Assembly: GCF_023028105.1 (NCBI RefSeq)
Contig: NZ_CP095491.1
Span: 2,108,001 to 2,172,000 of the forward strand
Direction: 5' to 3'
Length of the DNA: 64,000 nt
From: Halosolutus gelatinilyticus
GTDB lineage: Archaea; Halobacteriota; Halobacteria; Halobacteriales; Natrialbaceae
Shown one piece after another: positions 8,305 to 16,255 of the stretch. The notes below the pieces were generated by a model that worked only from the letters and a program-made list of their open reading frames with translations, searched no databases and was not told the DNA's origin. The stretch's first letter is position 1. Every line of letters starts with the position of its first letter. The position numbers were made by a program, and so were the translations under genes.

Positions 8305-9138
8305 TCACTGTTCGAGGATCGCGGACACCCGTGCGGATTCGGCAGCCTCGATCGGCCGCGCGCGCGAGCGGTACCGCTCGGACACGGTTCTAGCCCACTC
8401 GATCGACTCGTCCGATTCGATGCACCCGAACCCGCATAGGTGGCCGCGATCCGTGTACGTCGTGATTCCGGCCGTCTCGTCCGGGTCGTCGGCGATCAAC
8501 AGACCGAAGGGAAACGAGTCGCCGACCACCGACACGGCGAAGTCGGGCGATCGAATCAGCGTTCGGCAGTCGGATTCGTGGTGGTCGGCGAGGCGATCGA
8601 GGGTCGTCGACTCGATCACGACGTCGGCCGACAGCCGCCCCGCTTCCAGGTCGTCCCGCAACGCCTCGATCGTTCGTGGATAGACGAGCGCGGCGAGTCC
8701 GGTCACTCGCTCGGCCCGCGCGACCCACTCGAGAAACGCGTTGAGCGGCGCCTCGGGGTTTCGATCCGTCGTGACGACGTCCACGTCGCGGATCACCGGC
8801 GGCGGCGGCCGTTCCTCGGGCGGAACCGCCTCGAGCAACGGCCCGGCGGCGTAAATTCGCTCGGAGAGCGCCGCCGTGTCGCGGTAGAGTTCGGCGTGGA
8901 GCCGTCCCTTGTTCGTGAGGCGATAGCCGTCCGAGACCCGCTCGACGAGGCGGTGGCGCTTCAACTCGCGGGTCTGGTTGTATACCGTCGACTTCGAGAC
9001 GCCGAGCTCCGACGCTAGCTCCCCTTTGTACGTCGCTCCGTCCCGAAGCGTCTCGAGCAGCGGCGCCGACTTCGCGAGACACCGGAGCAAGCAGTCGAAC
9101 GATGGCGGATCGCGTCGGCATGGGGTTCGGTTTGGCAT
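8305..9138 (-). CDS. Winged-helix regulator with FilR1-type domain
   Basis: This 277-residue protein has an N-terminal winged helix (about residues 25-80, ELASELGVSKSTVYNQTRELKRHRLVE) and a C-terminal region (about 110-265, with ADVVIESTTLDRLADHH and FPFGLLIADDP) of the FilR1/DUF1724 type. This type is common among haloarchaeal and methanogen regulators. The ATG at 9138 fits better than upstream starts because the winged helix begins soon after. It is divergent from the exported protein at 9363, with 224 bases between them, so it may control that gene. The ligand is unknown. Confidence 0.75.
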   Translation of the reverse strand: MPNRTPCRRDPPSFDCLLRCLAKSAPLLETLRDGATYKGELASELGVSKSTVYNQTRELKRHRLVERVSDGYRLTNKGRLHAELYRDTAALSERIYAAGPLLEAVPPEERPPPPVIRDVDVVTTDRNPEAPLNAFLEWVARAERVTGLAALVYPRTIEALRDDLEAGRLSADVVIESTTLDRLADHHESDCRTLIRSPDFAVSVVGDSFPFGLLIADDPDETAGITTYTDRGHLCGFGCIESDESIEWARTVSERYRSRARPIEAAESARVSAILEQ

Positions 9139-9362
9139 CGTTGATAGTACCTCCCGAGTAAGCGAAATTAAATGCCTGGTCGGAGCAAAATTCACCACGA
9201 TAGATAAAAATATTTCTCAAGATCCTGTGAGTGCGCTAGGCTATTCGGTGTTCCCCGGAGAATCGGTCAGGGGGGCATAGGGAAGTTAATCTCCCCTGCG
9301 GGGCGGTTATACGGGGACAGGAGGGAAAAATTATAATCATACAGAGATAGAATTTAGTTGTA

Positions 9363-10463
9363 ATGGGAGATGATACGGACGAGCGGATCGGGAACGAATC
9401 GGCGGAAACCAACAGGCGGCGGTTCTTGCGTGCCACCGGCGCGACCGCCGCAGCGGTCGGGCTGCCTGCGATCGCCGCGGCGTCGGTCGCCGCGCGCGAT
9501 GACTCGAACGACTCCGTAACGTTTCTCAAAGGGAGTTACGAGAGTCCCGTCGAGGCCGCCGCCATCGAGGAAACGCACAAGACGATCGAACGCGCCGCCG
9601 CCCGCCGGGACGGGCGGACGACGGTCGCCCGATCGGAACCGGCGGCGGAGGAGACCGGCGAACTCGTCGCATACGTTCGGGGGCGGCGAGCCGACGGGGT
9701 CGTCCGCGAGTATCACGGCGTGGCCCGATCGGCCGACTCCGTCGACGTCATCCACAAGCGGGCCGCTCAGCACGCGGCGGCGCTCGAGCGGGCGGGCGCG
9801 TTGCTACCCCAGGGCGGGATGAGCCAGGAGGTCTCGACGCAGGACATCGACGTCGAGAACATGGACAAGATCTACGAAAACCACTACGAGAGCGCCGAGG
9901 AGCCGTTCGGCGTCATCGGAACCTGGATCGACTGGTTCCACAGGCGGGACGACGACCGGGACGTCAACGCGGTCCGCCAGCGGGTCGCCATGGAACCCGG
10001 ATGGCAGCTGTGGGACTCAAGCTGGAGGAACAACGACGGGTTCGCCGAAACCGACTGGGCCGACAACGAGGTCGGCGGCGAGGAACTGCACGACTGGGAA
10101 CCGTTCGGCACGCAGGACGGCTCCGTCAGCAAGAACGTGAGCGTCTCGGCGTCGCTGTCGTCGGCACCGTCGCTGTCGGCGAGCGTCAGCTGGATTTACA
10201 GTCAGCCGGCGCTGATGGTGGAAGACCACACGAGCTTTCACGAGGACAGGAACCATTGGTTCTTCGACACGAACACCGACGCGACCGAGACGAGCACCAT
10301 CGGCATTCGTCCCGGAAGCATCTGTTACGCTAATCCGCCGAGCTGCGAGTACAAGAAAATCTGCAACGTTAAAACGATCGGGACCTTCTACGAAGATTCG
10401 ACGTTCCACGACCACCACGAAACGTTCGGGCACGGGAGGGGCCTCCTGCTCCGACACTGCTGA
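9363..10463 (+). CDS. Tat-exported protein of unknown function
   Basis: This 366-residue protein has a twin-Arg signal (NRRRFLRATGATAAAVGLPA at about residues 17-36) but no lipobox Cys, so it is probably secreted. The middle (about 150-235) is rich in Trp and acidic residues. A low-complexity Ser stretch (SVSASLSSAPSLSASVS) follows near residue 265. The C-terminus has four Cys (CYANPPSCEYKKIC and a terminal HC), unusual for a haloarchaeal protein and perhaps forming disulfides outside the cell. A TATA-like TTATAATC lies about 29 bases before the ATG. I do not recognise the family. It lies divergently beside a FilR1-type regulator. Confidence 0.75.
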   Translation: MGDDTDERIGNESAETNRRRFLRATGATAAAVGLPAIAAASVAARDDSNDSVTFLKGSYESPVEAAAIEETHKTIERAAARRDGRTTVARSEPAAEETGELVAYVRGRRADGVVREYHGVARSADSVDVIHKRAAQHAAALERAGALLPQGGMSQEVSTQDIDVENMDKIYENHYESAEEPFGVIGTWIDWFHRRDDDRDVNAVRQRVAMEPGWQLWDSSWRNNDGFAETDWADNEVGGEELHDWEPFGTQDGSVSKNVSVSASLSSAPSLSASVSWIYSQPALMVEDHTSFHEDRNHWFFDTNTDATETSTIGIRPGSICYANPPSCEYKKICNVKTIGTFYEDSTFHDHHETFGHGRGLLLRHC

Positions 10464-10542
10464 GCGCACCGCGACCGCCGACGTCGGCCGAGCGTGACCA
10501 CCTGATCGCTTCGTCGGGGAACGCGACCCGACGCCGGCGCCC

Positions 10543-11532
10543 TCAGACCGGCTCGAGACCGCGGTCCTCCCGCAGCACGTTGATGTACTTACGGAAGCCG
10601 GACTCGAGATCGTACTGGACCTCGTAGCCCAGCTCCTCCCGCGCTTTCGTCATGTCCAGGTTCTGCGTCCAGGGCAGTTCGCCGTCGTCGGAGACGTCGA
10701 TTTCGGCGTCGGGAACGATCGATTTGACCGTCTCGGCGGCCTCGCGGACCGTCGCGAGCACGCCGCGAACGTTGTAGACGCGCTGGGTGAGTTCTTCTTC
10801 GGGGGTGAACGCCGCCCGCCGGAACGCCTGCGCGATGTCCTCGACGTGCTGCCAGTCGATCGCCTGGTCGCCGTACTCGACGCTGTAGGACTCGCCGACT
10901 GCGGGCTTCTCGATGATGTTTGCGAGAAACGCCGAGCCGCCGGTTTCGCGGTAGGGGCCGTAGGCCACGGTCGGACGCAGGGCGACGTGATCGAGACCGT
11001 AGTCCTCGTGATAGACCCGCGCCTGGTGTTCGTTGTACTCCTTGGTCGCGCCGTAGAGGGTGTCGGGGTAGACGAGTTCCTCCTCGTCGACCCACTCCGC
11101 GTCGTAGTTATGCGGCGGCGCGTAGACGGCCGCAGAGGAGGCCCACGCGACGCGCTCGACCTGGTCGTCGAGGATCCGCGCGGCCTCGAAGACGTTGTTC
11201 GTCCCCATCACGTTCACCTCCGCCCCAGCGCGGGGGTTCTCCCGCGCGGTCGTCGTCAACAGCGCGGCGAGGTGGACGATGTGCGTCGCGCCCGTTTCCT
11301 TGACCGCTCGGATCACGTCGGTCGGTTCGGAGACGTCGCCCCGGCGCACCTCGACGTCCCCGTCGACGCCGAGCTTTTCGAGAATCTCGGTATCCGTCGA
11401 GAGGTCGTAGGCCACGACGTCGTGGCCGTGTTCGAGCAGGTCCTGCACCACGTAGGACCCGATGAAACCGGTTCCGCCGGTTACCAGTACGGTCGCGTTC
11501 GCGCCTTCCGTGTGAGTTTCCGCGTCGGTCAT
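10543..11532 (-). CDS. NAD-dependent epimerase/dehydratase (extended SDR)
   Basis: This 329-residue protein has the Rossmann motif GGTGFIGSYV near residue 20, the SDR signature YGATKEY for the catalytic Tyr and Lys near residue 160, and a C-terminal substrate domain. It is probably an epimerase or reductase acting on a nucleotide sugar or a related acyl/aldehyde substrate. It lies 73 bases downstream of the ThDP enzyme at 11606 on the same strand, so the two may form an operon. The substrate cannot be deduced. Confidence 0.85.
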   Translation of the reverse strand: MTDAETHTEGANATVLVTGGTGFIGSYVVQDLLEHGHDVVAYDLSTDTEILEKLGVDGDVEVRRGDVSEPTDVIRAVKETGATHIVHLAALLTTTARENPRAGAEVNVMGTNNVFEAARILDDQVERVAWASSAAVYAPPHNYDAEWVDEEELVYPDTLYGATKEYNEHQARVYHEDYGLDHVALRPTVAYGPYRETGGSAFLANIIEKPAVGESYSVEYGDQAIDWQHVEDIAQAFRRAAFTPEEELTQRVYNVRGVLATVREAAETVKSIVPDAEIDVSDDGELPWTQNLDMTKAREELGYEVQYDLESGFRKYINVLREDRGLEPV

Positions 11533-11605
11533 GTCTGTGTGGTAGTTCGATCGGTCACGTATAGGTTGGTGTTCGTTCGCACGGCGCTGCTCGCGATCGC
11601 TCGCA

Positions 11606-13300
11606 TCACTCGTGAAGCCCCCCGACCGACTCGTAGAACGAAGAGGCGAGCGTCTCGGCCATGTCCGCCTCGCGATCGATGCGCACGTCGATCACGTGGG
11701 GAACGTCGGCCGCCTTCCCCTCCCGGAGCGCTTCCGCCAGCTCGTCCGGAGCGGTCGCGCGCCGGCCGACGGCGCCGAACGCCTCTGCGGCCTTCACGAA
11801 GTCGGTGTCGTGGAACTCGACGCCCGCGATCTCGTGCTCGCCCTGCATCTGGCGGACCATTCCGAGGCTGGTGTCGTTGAGCACGACGAAGGTGGGTGCG
11901 ACGCCGTACTCGACGGCGGTCTCGACGCTGTTCATCGTCATCGAGAAGCCACCGTCGCCGGCGACCGCGATCGCGTCCTTCCCGGTCGCGAGCGCTGCCG
12001 AGACGGCCGCGGGGTTCGCCCACCCCATCCCGCCGACGCCGCCGCTCCCGAAGTAGGTGCGGACGGCCGGCGTCTGGAGGTAGTACAGCAGCCAGAACCG
12101 GTTGTTCCCCGAGTCGGCGGTGACGATCGTATCCTCGTCGACGACCCGCTGGATCTCCTTTGCGGCGCGCTGGGGCGCGATCGGCGCGGAGTCGTCCTCG
12201 CACTCGGGCGCCGTAAACCAGTCCCGGGCCTCGGCCGCTCGATCGATCGCCCACTCGTTCTCCCCGCTCCCCGCCGCCACGAGCGCGGCCAGACTCTCCG
12301 TTGCGTCGCCGATCAGTCCTACGTCGGCGGGGTAGACCCAGCCGGCGTTGCGGGTGTCGACGTCCGCGTGGAGTATCGTCTGCTCGTCGGGCCGGATGAA
12401 CTCGGGCGCCTGCCAGTTCGTGTCCATCGGATTCAGCCGACAGCCGACGACGAGCAGCGTATCGGCCTCGCTGACGACGCGGTTCGCCCCCTCGTGGCCG
12501 AACGAGCCGATCACGCCCGCGGCGCGCTCGTCGGTCTCGGGATAGGTCGACTTGCCGAGGTACGAGGTGACGACGGCGCAGTCGTAGGCGTCGGCGACCG
12601 CCGCGAGCTCGTCGTACGCCTGCGCCGCGTGAACGCCGTTGCCCGAGACGATGACCGGCCGATCGGCCGCTTCGAGGTGCTCGGCGGCCGCCGCGACGTC
12701 TTCGGCGGTCGGGGCCGCGTCCCACGTTCGCGTCTGTTCGGCCGCGTCCCACGCGGGTGGCGTCGGATCCTCGGGCACCTCGTCGGTGATCGCGTTCCCG
12801 TCGAGGATCACCGCCGTCGGACCGGGTCGTCCCGCAACGGCGTGTTTGAACGCGAGGTGGGTCGATCGCAGAGTCTCGATCGGCGTCCGGGGGAACCACC
12901 ACTCCTTCGCCACGCCGCCCAGGATGTCGGGGAGGCTGAATCCGCCGTAGTCGCCCCGGGCTTGCTGGTAGGGCGCGAGCGTCGAGTACTCGCCGCGCTC
13001 CGAGGCCTCCGTGAGCACGACCATCGGCGACGAGGACAGTGCGGCCTCCATCTGGCCGATCATCCCCAAACTTCCGATCCACGGACCCTGGCCGGCGAGC
13101 ACGCCGGGCGTCCCGGTGAGCCGGCCGTAGGTCTCCGCCATGACGCTTGCCTCGCGCTCGTCGCGCGGCCGGACGAGGTCGACGTCGGAGTTGGGGAGGT
13201 GTTCGAGCAGTTCGATGACCCGTCCGCCCGGATAGCCGAAGACGTACTCGACGTCGAGTTCCTCGAGGGTCTCGACGAGGGCTGCGGCCGTCGTCGTCAT
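11606..13300 (-). CDS. ThDP-dependent enzyme of the acetolactate synthase/benzoylformate decarboxylase family
   Basis: This 564-residue protein has three domains. The N-terminal pyrimidine domain carries YVFGYPGGRVIELLEHL, the central NAD/FAD-like domain carries PVIVSGNGVHAAQAYDEL, and the C-terminal pyrophosphate domain carries GDGGFSMTMNSVETAV followed by NDTSLGMV. The family includes acetolactate synthase, glyoxylate carboligase, oxalyl-CoA decarboxylase and benzoylformate decarboxylase. The lack of a small-subunit gene beside it argues against biosynthetic acetolactate synthase. It is divergent from the EthD gene at 13634. Confidence 0.82.
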   Translation of the reverse strand: MTTTAAALVETLEELDVEYVFGYPGGRVIELLEHLPNSDVDLVRPRDEREASVMAETYGRLTGTPGVLAGQGPWIGSLGMIGQMEAALSSSPMVVLTEASERGEYSTLAPYQQARGDYGGFSLPDILGGVAKEWWFPRTPIETLRSTHLAFKHAVAGRPGPTAVILDGNAITDEVPEDPTPPAWDAAEQTRTWDAAPTAEDVAAAAEHLEAADRPVIVSGNGVHAAQAYDELAAVADAYDCAVVTSYLGKSTYPETDERAAGVIGSFGHEGANRVVSEADTLLVVGCRLNPMDTNWQAPEFIRPDEQTILHADVDTRNAGWVYPADVGLIGDATESLAALVAAGSGENEWAIDRAAEARDWFTAPECEDDSAPIAPQRAAKEIQRVVDEDTIVTADSGNNRFWLLYYLQTPAVRTYFGSGGVGGMGWANPAAVSAALATGKDAIAVAGDGGFSMTMNSVETAVEYGVAPTFVVLNDTSLGMVRQMQGEHEIAGVEFHDTDFVKAAEAFGAVGRRATAPDELAEALREGKAADVPHVIDVRIDREADMAETLASSFYESVGGLHE

Positions 13301-13633
13301 GCCTCCGGGGTCCCGTGGACGGCTCCGTCACTCGTCGTCCGGCGATCGGGCCCGGAGTCGACGACCTCCGGTCGGAACCCGCGGCTCGCGCGCCTCTCGC
13401 GGCTTTCGCTGTCCTCGCCCCGCCGAACGGGACGCTCGACCACTCGTATCATGCACCTGTACTGTCGCCGTCCGGTGACTTCGTTCTATCGGTGCGGCGC
13501 GGTCCCGCGACGCGCGGGCATCGGTACCGAGCACCAACTACTGCGGTCGCCGGCGATCGACCTCGACGCTTCGATCGGGACGCTTGCTCGCGACCCTCAT
13601 AATTTATTGTACTGTGCGGAAAATCGGCCCGTG
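13301..13633. other. Divergent intergenic region with EthD promoter
   Basis: The region lies between the ThDP enzyme (minus) and the EthD gene (plus). A TATA-like CATAATTTATTG at about 13598-13609 is 25-36 bases before ATG 13634, which fits a leaderless transcript. I see nothing else. Confidence 0.5.
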
Positions 13634-14350
13634 ATGTACAAGCACGTCGCCCTACTGGTCAGACGCGAGGGAATGAGCCACGAGGAGTTCGTCGACTACT
13701 GGCAGACGAACCACACGCCGATCGCCCGCGAGATCGACGGCGTCGTCCGGTACCAGCAGGTGCTTCCGACCGATCCCGAAAACGCGGAGTTCGACGGGGT
13801 CGCCGAACTTTACTTCGAAGAGCTCGACGCGCTCTACGACGCGCTCGGCAGCGAGGGTTCGCGCGACTACGATCCCGGGACGGGCAGAGCCAAGGAGGCC
13901 CGCGAGGACGTCGACAACTTTCTCGCGATCGAGGAGCGGCCGCGGTTCATCGGCGAGGAGCTCGTCCAGAAAGACGAGGTCGACGGCGACACCGACGGCT
14001 TGTACAAGCACTCGGCCTTCCTCGTCCGCCGGGCGGGGATGAGCCACGAGGAGTTCGTCGACTACTGGCAGACGAACCACACGCCGATCGCCCGCGAGAT
14101 CGACGGCGTCGTGAAGTACAACACGGTGATCCCGACCGATCCCGAAAACGCGGAGTTCGACGGGGTCGCCGAACTTTACTTCGAAGAGCTCGACGCGCTC
14201 TACGACGCGCTCGGCAGCGAGGGCTCGCGCGACTACGATCCCGAGAAGGGCAAAGCCAAGGAGGCTCGCGAGGACGTCGACAACTTCCTCGCGATCGAGG
14301 AGCGGCCCCGCTTTATCGGCCGCGAGCGCCTCGTCAAAGCCGAGGAGTGA
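13634..14350 (+). CDS. EthD-family protein with internal tandem duplication
   Basis: This 238-residue protein consists of two copies of an EthD-like ferredoxin-fold domain. Each starts LYKH or MYKH and contains RxGMSHEEFVDYWQTNHTP and EIDGVVxY. EthD proteins act in degradation pathways, some as small accessory or ring-cleavage proteins. The true start is ATG 13634; the same frame is open far upstream only because it is antisense to the ThDP enzyme. The two halves are almost identical at DNA level, with a 366-base period, which indicates recent duplication. The HD protein start follows at once, so the two are co-transcribed. Confidence 0.85.
   Translation: MYKHVALLVRREGMSHEEFVDYWQTNHTPIAREIDGVVRYQQVLPTDPENAEFDGVAELYFEELDALYDALGSEGSRDYDPGTGRAKEAREDVDNFLAIEERPRFIGEELVQKDEVDGDTDGLYKHSAFLVRRAGMSHEEFVDYWQTNHTPIAREIDGVVKYNTVIPTDPENAEFDGVAELYFEELDALYDALGSEGSRDYDPEKGKAKEAREDVDNFLAIEERPRFIGRERLVKAEE
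13634..14350 (+). repeat. Intragenic tandem repeat, period 366 bases
   Basis: Unit 1 starts at 13634 and unit 2 at 14000. The segment beginning 13673 matches the segment beginning 14039 without change for about 70 bases. The stretch from GACCGATCCCGAAAAC onward matches for about 110 bases with a single T/C difference. The linker (about 13930-13999) is less conserved. Confidence 0.9.
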
Positions 14351-14355
14351 TCCCC

Positions 14356-14949
14356 ATGTCCGATCGCGATTTCGATCGCCAGGTTCGCGACGCGTTTCCG
14401 GAACTGGCGCGCATCGAGGACGAGGGCCTCCGCGACCGCGTCGTGGAGGCGTGGACGCTCGGCCTCGAACGCGGGGGCTGGCGGGATATCGAGGACATCC
14501 CGTACGCCTGGAACATCCACGAGGTGACGAACGTCGACCACGTCCGCGGCGTCGCGCGGATCGCGCTCGACGCCGCCGAGGAACAGCGATCGTTCCACGG
14601 CGCCGATCCCGACGTCGACACGATCGTCGCCGCCTGCCTCCTCCACGACGTCGGCAAGTGCTACGAGTACCCCGACCACGTCGACGACGAGTTGCTCGAC
14701 GACACAGACCCGCGGTACGTCAGCGAGGAGATTCCCCACTCCCTGTCCGGCTACGCGCTCGCCCACGAAGTCGGCTGCCCGCTCGCCGTCCAGCGGGCCA
14801 TTCCCCACTTCATCGGCGAGATTCCGACGCGAACGCTGGAAGCCGAACTCGTCAAGAGCGCCAACTCGGCGTCGTCGAACGCGATCACGCAGGCGACGAT
14901 GGGCATCACGCTCCAGGAGTGGGTCGAGGAGTACTCCCAGACCACGTGA
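14356..14949 (+). CDS. HD-domain phosphohydrolase-like protein
   Basis: This 197-residue protein has the HD metal site: H in VDHVRGVARIA, HD in LLHDVGKCYEYP, and a later His in IPHSLSGYALAHEVG and IPHFIGE. It starts at ATG 14356, five bases after the EthD stop; an overlapping GTG at 14347 is an alternative. HD proteins hydrolyse phosphate esters of nucleotides and related compounds. The pairing with EthD suggests a catabolic rather than signalling role, but the substrate is unknown. Confidence 0.8.
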   Translation: MSDRDFDRQVRDAFPELARIEDEGLRDRVVEAWTLGLERGGWRDIEDIPYAWNIHEVTNVDHVRGVARIALDAAEEQRSFHGADPDVDTIVAACLLHDVGKCYEYPDHVDDELLDDTDPRYVSEEIPHSLSGYALAHEVGCPLAVQRAIPHFIGEIPTRTLEAELVKSANSASSNAITQATMGITLQEWVEEYSQTT

Positions 14950-15080
14950 GCCGGTTCCGGCGATCGCGTCCCTCCCGGGATTCTCGCGAGCGCTCGCCCT
15001 GGTTCTCGATCGTCTTTTCGCGCGAATTCGTCGTCGATACAGATTCGCTAACCCACGATTCTTCCGATCGCGCCGCGATG

Positions 15081-15101
15081 TCGTTCGAGTAATTCGAACG
15101 A
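15081..15101. promoter_or_regulatory. Inverted repeat, TYCGA class, upstream of IclR
   Basis: Eight-bp arms TCGTTCGA and their complement flank the spacer GTAAT. The site ends 62 bases before ATG 15164 and about 30 bases upstream of its TATA-like GATTTTTAC. A half-site CGTTCGAATAGCG at 15112 lies between. It is a candidate autoregulatory operator. Confidence 0.6.
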
Positions 15102-15163
15102 ATACGCCGATCGTTCGAATAGCGGGAACAAGATTTTTACCGACGGGTTACGAACCGGGCGGT

Positions 15164-15931
15164 ATGACACAGGACTCGGCGCACAGGCCCGTCGAAACCG
15201 TCGACACGGCCTTCGACATCATCGAGTTGCTCAAGCGGGACGACGGGCTCGGCATCACGGCGATCGCCGACGAACTGGGGCTGGCGAAGAGCACGATCCA
15301 TCGCCACGTGAAGACGCTGGAGTCGCGGGGGCTGCTCGTTCGGGAGGACGACTCCTACCGGATCAGCACCTGGTTCCTCGACTACGGCGTCCACGTTCGC
15401 AACGAGCACACCCCGTTCTCGGTGATCAAGCCGAAAGTGGACGAGCTGGCCGCAGAGACGGACGAGAAGGTCTGGGCCGTGATCGAGGAGCACGGGATGG
15501 GCGTCCACATCTACGGGGCGCAGGGCCGCCACTCCGTCAAGACCCACGCCAGGATCGGCCAGCGGACGCCCCTCCACCAGTTCGCGGCGGGAAAGGCCAT
15601 CCTGGCCCACCTCCCCGACGACCGGATCGACGAGATTCTGGACGAGTACGGCCTTCCCGGACGAACCGATCAGACGATCACCGATCGAGACGACCTGCGC
15701 GACCAACTCGAGACGGTGCGCGACCGCGGATACGCGTTCAACCGAGAGGAATCGGTCGTCGGCGTGCACGCCGTCGGCGCGCCGGTCAGGGACCGGTCGG
15801 GAATCGCCGTGGGCGCGATCAGCATCGCCGGTCCGGCGAACCGGCTCCGAGGGGGGTTGTTGACCGAGGAACTCCCCGATCTGCTGCTCGGGGCGACCAA
15901 CGAGGTCGAGATCAACCTGGCCCACTCCTGA
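15164..15931 (+). CDS. IclR-family transcriptional regulator (second)
   Basis: This 255-residue protein has a winged helix (LAKSTIHRHVKTLESRGLLV, about residues 42-62) and an effector domain (LHQFAAGKAILAHL, ISIAGPANRL). It starts at ATG 15164 with GATTTTTAC about 28 bases before, so it is leaderless. It is similar along its length to the IclR at 1661, including the same TIHRH recognition helix. Palindromes with TTCGA arms flank it on both sides (15081, 15956, 16193), while the 1661 paralogue is followed by TCCGA arms. This suggests two sister regulators with slightly different operators. The nearest possible target is the amidohydrolase ending at 16256. Confidence 0.9.
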   Translation: MTQDSAHRPVETVDTAFDIIELLKRDDGLGITAIADELGLAKSTIHRHVKTLESRGLLVREDDSYRISTWFLDYGVHVRNEHTPFSVIKPKVDELAAETDEKVWAVIEEHGMGVHIYGAQGRHSVKTHARIGQRTPLHQFAAGKAILAHLPDDRIDEILDEYGLPGRTDQTITDRDDLRDQLETVRDRGYAFNREESVVGVHAVGAPVRDRSGIAVGAISIAGPANRLRGGLLTEELPDLLLGATNEVEINLAHS

Positions 15932-15955
15932 GTCGACGGCCCTCGCGGCGATTAT

Positions 15956-15974
15956 CGTTCGAGTAGTTCGAACG
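15956..15974. promoter_or_regulatory. Inverted repeat, TYCGA class
   Basis: CGTTCGA and its complement flank the spacer GTAGT, 25 bases after the IclR stop. Confidence 0.55.
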
Positions 15975-16146
15975 GCTCTGACGAAGGCGTCGCGACCGAC
16001 GCGTACGCTCGCCATCCCCTGGCGGTACGCGGATGCCGTCGGTGCATCTCCGCTCGGTCGCCTCCGGCCCCGTCGCGAATCGATCGGCGACCGAGCGGAC
16101 CCTCCGTACTCAATCGCCGGATACGACGGCCCTCGGGCCGATTTCG

Positions 16147-16166
16147 TTACACACGTACGAATGTAA
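16147..16166. promoter_or_regulatory. TTACR-N10-TGTAA site b
   Basis: TTACACACGTACGAATGTAA is an exact match to the motif, centred on GTAC. It lies 216 bases past the IclR stop and between the two TTCGA-type repeats. Confidence 0.6.
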
Positions 16167-16192
16167 TGGTTTGCTACTTGGGCGATCGCTCG

Positions 16193-16211
16193 CGTTCGAA
16201 CTATTCGAACG
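16193..16211. promoter_or_regulatory. Inverted repeat, TYCGA class (best symmetric copy)
   Basis: CGTTCGAA and its complement flank only CTA; written with the class spacing, this is CGTTCGA-ACTAT-TCGAACG. It lies 45 bases beyond the 3' end of the amidohydrolase. Confidence 0.6.
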
Positions 16212-16255
16212 TGGATCGGGTGCGGCGTCGACGGGATCGCCGATCGCCCCGCCGA

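Larger units (their letters stand above)
15932..16255. other. Convergent intergenic region with three palindromes
   Basis: The region lies between the 3' ends of the IclR gene and the amidohydrolase, so no conventional promoter is expected. It nevertheless holds two perfect TTCGA-type inverted repeats (15956, 16193) and one TTACA-type repeat (16147). I see no credible ORF. Confidence 0.6.

Noticed and set aside
6775-8439. A 554-codon plus-strand open frame
   Set aside because: It is antisense to the M24 gene (6961-8229), which has clear motifs; the plus-strand product is a low-complexity Arg/Val/Asp translation with no family pattern.
11529-13331. A 600-codon minus-strand frame overlapping the ThDP enzyme
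   Set aside because: It is extremely Arg/Gly-rich and out of frame with the recognisable ThDP enzyme on the same strand; typical of shadow frames in G+C-rich DNA.
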